Source: Eucommia ulmoides (Eukaryota > Streptophyta > Magnoliopsida > Garryales > Eucommiaceae). From it: DNA of 64,000 nt. The position numbers and the translations under genes are program-made. The notes beneath the pieces are model-generated. The model did no database searches. It was not told where the DNA came from and worked only from the letters and a program-made list of their open reading frames with translations. The stretch spans positions 12,855,905-12,919,904 of the forward strand of contig CM028335.1 of the NCBI GenBank assembly GCA_016647705.1, written 5' to 3'. Of the stretch, positions 61,014-64,000 are shown in pieces. Numbering within the stretch: position 1 is the first letter of the stretch; every line of letters starts with the position of its first letter.

Positions 61014-64000
61014 CAAAAAATAGCAAATTTGAGAATTTTTGGTATGCTCCCTTCGAAAAATTCACAATTTTGAGTTTCGGATGAATTTCTTCCGTAACCC
61101 TTCCAAATGATAATTTGTCCTAATCCGGTGTTTTATAAGTGTTAGCCTTTCAAAATTTCATTAGTTCGACTGTTTAAAAAAATTAGCGAAATCGATATTT
61201 TTTGGTGCACTTATACCCTTTGAAAATTTCACGATTTTTTGTTTCGAATAAATTTCTTCCATGACCCTTTTGAATGATGGTTTATTGTAATGATACCAAA
61301 ATCGGGGTGTTTCGAGAGTGTTACCCTTTTAAAATTTGACGAGTTCAACCATTTCACAATTTTGAGTTTCATATGAATTTCTTTTGTTACCCTATCAAAT
61401 GATGATTTATCATAATGGTACCAAAATCAGAGTGTATTGTGATTGTTATCATTTCAAAATTTGACGAGTTCAACCATTTAAAAAAATTATAGAAATTGGG
61501 ATTTTTTGGTGTGCTAAGCTTCGAAAATTTCATGATTTTGAGTTTTGGACGAATTTGTTCCATATATAAGAACCAAGGCGCTTCATGAGTGTTATCCTTT
61601 CAAAATTTCACGAGGTCAATCGTTCAAAAAAATTAAAGAAATTGGAGTTTTTCGGTGTCCTATACCCTACAAAAATTACATGATTTTGAGTTTTGAATGA
61701 ATTTCTTCCGTTACCCTTCCAAATGATAATTTATCATTTTGGTAAGAACATTGGGGTTTTTCATGACTGTTAATGCCTTTCTAAATTTCGCGAGTTCAAC
61801 TGTTTAAAAAAATTAGTTGAATTAAGATTTTTGGTGTGCATGCTTTAAAATTTTATGATTTTGAGTTTCAGATGAATTTCTTCCGTTACTCTATCAAATG
61901 ATGATTTATCATAACGGTACCAAAATTAGGATGTTTCATGAGTGTTTGTCTTTCAAAATTTCAAGAATTCAACCAATTCAAAAAATTAGCGAAATTAGAA
62001 TTTTTTAGAGTGCTATATACTGTTTGAAAAATTCATTATTTTGGGCTTTGCATGAATTTTTTTCGTTACCCTCTCAATTAATGATTTATCAAAATGGTAG
62101 CAAAACCAAGGTGTTTTTGTGAGTGTTAGCCTTTCAAAATTTCATGAGTTCGACCGTTTCAAAAAATTAACGAAATCAAGATTTTTTGGTGTGTACCCTT
62201 CGAAAATTTCCCGATTTTTAGTTTTGGATGAATTTCTTCCAAAAATGGGGTGTTTTGAGAGTGTTATCCTTTTAAAATTTGATGAGATCGACCGTTTAAA
62301 AAAAAATAGAGAAATTAAGAATTTTCGATGTGCTATATCATTTAGAAATTTCACGATTTTGAGTTTTGGATGAGTTTCATCCGTTACCCTTACGAATGAT
62401 GATTTATTATAATGGTACCAAAACTTTGGTGTTTTGTAAGTGTTAGTCTTTCGAAATTTTATGACTTTAACCGTTTAATTTTTTTTTAGCAAAATTAGGA
62501 TTTTTCGGGGTGCTATACCCTTTGAAAATTTAAAAATTTTGAGTTTTAAATGATTTTATTATGTTACCCATACGATTAATGATTTATCATACAGGCAACA
62601 AAATCAGGGTGTTTTATGAGTGTTAGCCTTTTCAATTTTCACAAGTTCTAACGTTACAAAAAATTAGCAAAATTGAGATTTTTTGGTGTGCTATACAATT
62701 CAAAAATTTCACAATTTTTAGTTTTGGATGAATTTCTTCCGTTACCTTTTCATATGACAGTTTATCGTAATAGTATCAAAACTGGGGCTTTACGTGAGTG
62801 TGAGCTTTTCAAAATTTCACGAGTTCAACCGTTTCAAAAAAATTAGTGAAATTTAGATTTTTCGGTGTGTTATACCTTTCGAAAATTTCATGATTTTGAG
62901 TTTTAGATGAATTTTTTCCGTTACTTTTTCAAATGACAACCGTCATGGTATTAAAACAGTGGTGTTTCGTGAGTATTAGCCATTCAAAATTTCAAGAGTT
63001 CAACTATTTCAAAAATTTAGTGAAATTTGGATTTTTCAGTGTGCGGAATTTCACGATTCTGAGTTTCAATCGAATGCCCTCCATTACCCTTTCAACTGAT
63101 GATTTATCGTAACGATTCCAAAACTGGGATGTTTCGTGATTGTTAATCTTTCAAAATTTCACGAGATCGATCGTTTTATAGAATTAGTAAAATTGAGATT
63201 TTTCGGTGTTCCAAATACCCTTGGAAATTTCACAATTTTGTGTTTTAGATGAGTTTTTTTCGTTACCTTTTCAAATGATGATTTATCATAATGGTACCAA
63301 AACCGAGGTGTTTCGTGAGTTCTATCCTTTCAAAATTTGACGAGTTTGACTGTTTAAAAAAAATTTAGAAATTGAAATTTTTTGGTGTGTTATACCATTT
63401 GGAAATTTTACGATTTTGAGTTTTAAATGAATTTATTCTGTTACCCTCTCAATTGACAATTTATCATAATAGTACCAAAACCGGGGTGATTCGTGAGTGT
63501 TATCCTTTTAAAATTTGACGAATTCGAACATTTCAAAAAATTATAGAAATGGAGATTTTTTGGAGTGCTATACCTTTGGAAGTTTCAAGATTTTGAGTTT
63601 CAGATGAATTTCATCCGTTACCTTGTCAAATGATGATTTACCACAATGGTACCAAACTAGGGTGTTTCGTGAGTATTTGTCTTTCAAAATTTCACAAATT
63701 CAATTGTTTCAAAAATTAGCGAAATCAGAATTTTTCGGAGTGTTATACCCTTTGAAAATTTTGGGTTTTTGATAAATTTCTTTCGTTACCCTTTCAAATG
63801 ATGACTTCTCCTAATGGTAGCAAAACCAGAGTATTTCGTGAGTTTTCGTCTTTCAAAATTTCACGAGTTCAACCATTTTAAAAAGTTAGCGAAATTGAGA
63901 ATTCTTGTTGTGCGACACCTTTTGAAAATTTCATAATTTTGAGTTTCGGATGAATTTATTCTGTTACCATTGCAAATGATGATTTATCATAATGATATCC
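61014..64000. repeat. composite ~175-bp satellite
   Basis: About 17 units to the window edge, one part of each derived from the 68-bp monomer. Order: CCTTTCAAAATTTCACGAG, TTCAACCGTTTCAAAAAA, TTAGCGAAATTGAGATTTTT, GGTGTGCTATACCC, GAAAATTTCACGATTTTGAG, then the new part GATGAATTTCTTCCGTTACC, CAAATGATGATTTATCATAA, TGGTACCAAAACCGGGGTG, TTTCGTGAGTGTTA. The TGATGATTTATCATAA box recurs at roughly 170-180-bp steps (e.g. ~62397, 62575, 62753; 63450, 63628, 63798, 63970). A few units are shortened. The array continues past the window. Confidence 0.9.

Noticed and set aside
60601..61065. 152-aa minus-strand ORF, Phe/Ser-rich
   Set aside because: Lies in GAAATC and GACGACGAAG repeats of the DNA-transposon derivative. 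Low complexity, no domain.

Overview
The window is nuclear DNA of a flowering plant, most likely a eudicot. The evidence is two intron-bearing plant genes with standard GT/AG junctions, a plant set of Copia and Gypsy retroelements, many small inverted-repeat elements with 3-bp target duplications, and an AT-rich satellite. The species cannot be named from the sequence. Nothing bacterial, organellar or viral was recognised.

Layout. (1) 1-3.9 kb: a calcium-dependent protein kinase (group I CDPK) on +, seven exons in view, its extreme N-terminus cut off by the window edge. (2) 3.9-19.8 kb: decayed transposable elements. These include a solo LTR at 6.6-7.4 kb, two opposed Copia fragments at 7.5-10.7 kb, an old relative of the large LTRs seen later (11.0-12.1 kb), MITEs and an orphan Gypsy gag fragment. 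(3) 19.8-26.4 kb: a WVD2-like/TPX2-domain microtubule gene on +, with its introns and 3' UTR loaded with MITEs. (4) 26.7-40.5 kb: an LTR-like remnant, then a nearly complete Copia on - (28.65-36.03 kb) with a 2.3-kb solo LTR nested in its protease region, then further Copia relics. (5) 40.5 kb to the right edge: a ~68-bp AT-rich satellite. It is broken by a tandem TRIM (three LTRs, two internal domains), a deleted Copia, two large solo LTRs in opposite orientation with perfect 5-bp target duplications, and a DNA-transposon derivative. From about 60 kb the satellite changes to a ~175-bp composite unit.

The two host genes are unrelated: one is a Ca2+-regulated kinase, the other a cortical microtubule-associated protein. 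I see no operon-like or cluster logic linking them. The most interesting material is in the right third. Three independent LTR insertions sit at the same register of the satellite monomer (GAGCTATAGCC). The two big solo LTRs carry, at the same internal position, different minisatellites whose ~23-bp units are each tetraloop-like hairpins, with paired stem changes between units. The satellite has also acquired a near-nucleosome-length period.
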